This document shows positions 4,586-5,574 of a DNA stretch of 5,574 nucleotides, in pieces. The translations under genes and the position numbers were made by a program. The stretch comes from Burkholderiales bacterium (lineage in GTDB: Bacteria > Pseudomonadota > Gammaproteobacteria > Burkholderiales > Burkholderiaceae_C), in the NCBI GenBank assembly GCA_011391855.1, contig JAABPT010000141.1:1-5574 (forward strand), given 5' to 3'. Position 1 is the stretch's first letter. Each line of letters begins with the position of its first letter. The notes beneath the pieces were generated by a model, which was not told the origin of the DNA, did no database searches, and saw only the letters and a list, made by a program, of their open reading frames with translations.

Positions 4586-5574
4586 ATGGCCCGAACCCTG
4601 TACGACAAGCTGTGGGACGAACATGTCGTCCACACCGAAGAGGACGGCACCGCCGTGCTCTATATCGACCGCCACCTGGTGCACGAGGTGACCAGCCCGC
4701 AGGCCTTCGAAGGGCTGCGGCTGGCCGGGCGCAAGGTCTGGCGCGTGAGCTCGATCGTCGCCACCGCCGACCACAATACGCCGACCACAGGCTGGGCCGA
4801 CGGCTACGACGGCATTGCCGACCCCATCAGCAAGCTGCAGATCACCACGCTGGACGCCAATATCAAGGCCAGCGGTGCGGCCGCCTATTTCCCCTTCCTG
4901 GACAAGCGCCAGGGCATCGTGCACGTCATCGGCCCCGAAAACGGCGCCACGCTGCCGGGCATGACCGTGGTCTGCGGCGACAGCCACACCAGCACGCACG
5001 GCGCCTTCGGTGCGCTGGCGCACGGCATCGGCACCAGCGAGGTCGAGCACGTGATGGCCACGCAGACGCTGCTGGCCAAGAAGGCCAAGAACCTGCTGGT
5101 GCGCGTGGAAGGCTCGCTGGGCGCCGGCGTCACGGCCAAGGACGTGGTGCTGGCCATCATCGGCAAGATCGGCACCGCCGGCGGCACCGGCTACACCATC
5201 GAATTCGGCGGCAGCGCCATTCGCTCGCTCAGCATGGAAGGCCGCATGACGGTGTGCAACATGGCCATCGAGGCCGGTGCGCGTGCCGGGCTGGTGGCGG
5301 TGGACGAAAAGACCATCGCCTACTGCAAGGGCCGGCCGTTCGCACCCACGGGCCTGGCCTGGGAGCAGGCGGTGGCGCACTGGCGCACGCTGCAGTCGGA
5401 TGCGGGTGCGACATGGGACGCGGTGGTGGAACTCGACGCGGCACAGATCCAGCCGCAGGTGACCTGGGGCACCAGCCCGGAAATGGTGTTGCCGGTGGAC
5501 GGCCGCGTGCCCGACCCCGACAAGGAAAAGGACGCCGTCAAGCGCGGCGCCATCGAGCGGGCGCTGGCCTACAT
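4586..5574 (+). CDS. leuC: 3-isopropylmalate dehydratase large subunit, N-terminal part (3' truncated)
   Basis: The first 329 residues of LeuC, open at the right window edge; full-length homologues have about 470. With LeuD it forms isopropylmalate isomerase, converting 2-isopropylmalate to 3-isopropylmalate in leucine biosynthesis. Aconitase-superfamily landmarks are clear: the start MARTLYDKLWDEHVV, TADHNTPT at 60-67, KLQITTLDANI at 83-93, VVCGDSHTSTHGAFGALAHG at 128-147 and GTSEVEHVMATQTL at 149-162, then GGTGYTIEFGGSAI at 199-212 and SMEGRMTVCNMAIEAGARAG at 216-235. The three [4Fe-4S] cysteines of LeuC proteins lie beyond about residue 345 and so are outside the window; Cys130 in VCGDSHT is not one of them. 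The ATG at 4586 is preceded by GGAGGT at 4570-4575, with a slightly long spacing of ten bases. The frame stays open to the last complete codon (5570-5572). leuD and leuB usually follow in Burkholderiales, which cannot be checked here. The gene is divergent from the SDR gene. Confidence 0.97.
   Translation, partial: MARTLYDKLWDEHVVHTEEDGTAVLYIDRHLVHEVTSPQAFEGLRLAGRKVWRVSSIVATADHNTPTTGWADGYDGIADPISKLQITTLDANIKASGAAAYFPFLDKRQGIVHVIGPENGATLPGMTVVCGDSHTSTHGAFGALAHGIGTSEVEHVMATQTLLAKKAKNLLVRVEGSLGAGVTAKDVVLAIIGKIGTAGGTGYTIEFGGSAIRSLSMEGRMTVCNMAIEAGARAGLVAVDEKTIAYCKGRPFAPTGLAWEQAVAHWRTLQSDAGATWDAVVELDAAQIQPQVTWGTSPEMVLPVDGRVPDPDKEKDAVKRGAIERALAY

Noticed and set aside
4453..4650. 66-residue longer start for the SDR gene
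   Set aside because: It would overlap leuC on the opposite strand. The extension has no homology, and AAGGAG sits correctly before the ATG ending at 4452.
4397..5380. Minus-strand open frame (327 codons) opposite leuC and the start of the SDR gene
   Set aside because: It lies antisense to an unmistakable LeuC and its translation is His/Ala/Gly-rich without family motifs. Its tail reads the SDR start in a wrong frame.

Overview
The window is a compact, very GC-rich stretch of bacterial chromosome. The codons strongly favour G or C in the third position. Gene content and protein wording suggest a betaproteobacterium of the order Burkholderiales, probably near the Comamonadaceae. This placement is inference: it rests on the propionyl-CoA carboxylase alpha tail, the LeuC sequence and -10-like hexamers just upstream of start codons. 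I see no insertion sequence, phage gene, CRISPR array, tRNA or rRNA, and no gene-free stretch over 300 bases.

Layout. Bases 2-670 (+) are the C-terminal part of a biotin-carrying acyl-CoA carboxylase alpha subunit, most like PccA. A VOC-fold protein (670-1137, +) follows with a one-base stop/start overlap and is probably the methylmalonyl-CoA epimerase step. Two minus-strand genes run towards this pair: a class I nitronate monooxygenase-like flavoprotein (1546-2610) and, downstream of it, a YbjQ/DUF74 protein (1147-1500). A 137-base divergent spacer with a short tandem and inverted repeat separates them from a plus-strand YebE-like DUF533/TerB-fold membrane protein (2748-3440). That gene converges on an extended SDR, a dihydroflavonol-reductase/epimerase-like protein (3478-4452, -). 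A 133-base divergent spacer then leads to leuC (4586 to the window end, +), cut before its iron-sulfur ligands.

How the genes work together. The first two likely share an operon for propionyl-CoA catabolism: propionyl-CoA to (S)-methylmalonyl-CoA to (R)-methylmalonyl-CoA, the last feeding a mutase not seen here. leuC starts a leucine-biosynthesis unit (isopropylmalate isomerase) that must be completed by leuD outside the window. The middle genes are accessory housekeeping functions with no clear pathway link to either end.

The window looks like ordinary core chromosome. I did not find a convincing undescribed system. The most notable non-coding signals are three GC-rich inverted repeats placed on or next to stop codons (around 1142, 1547 and 3495), none with a good U-tract, and a nine-base tandem repeat in the divergent spacer at 2654-2684. 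In the VOC protein, a glutamine occupies the place where classical methylmalonyl-CoA epimerases carry their first metal-binding histidine.
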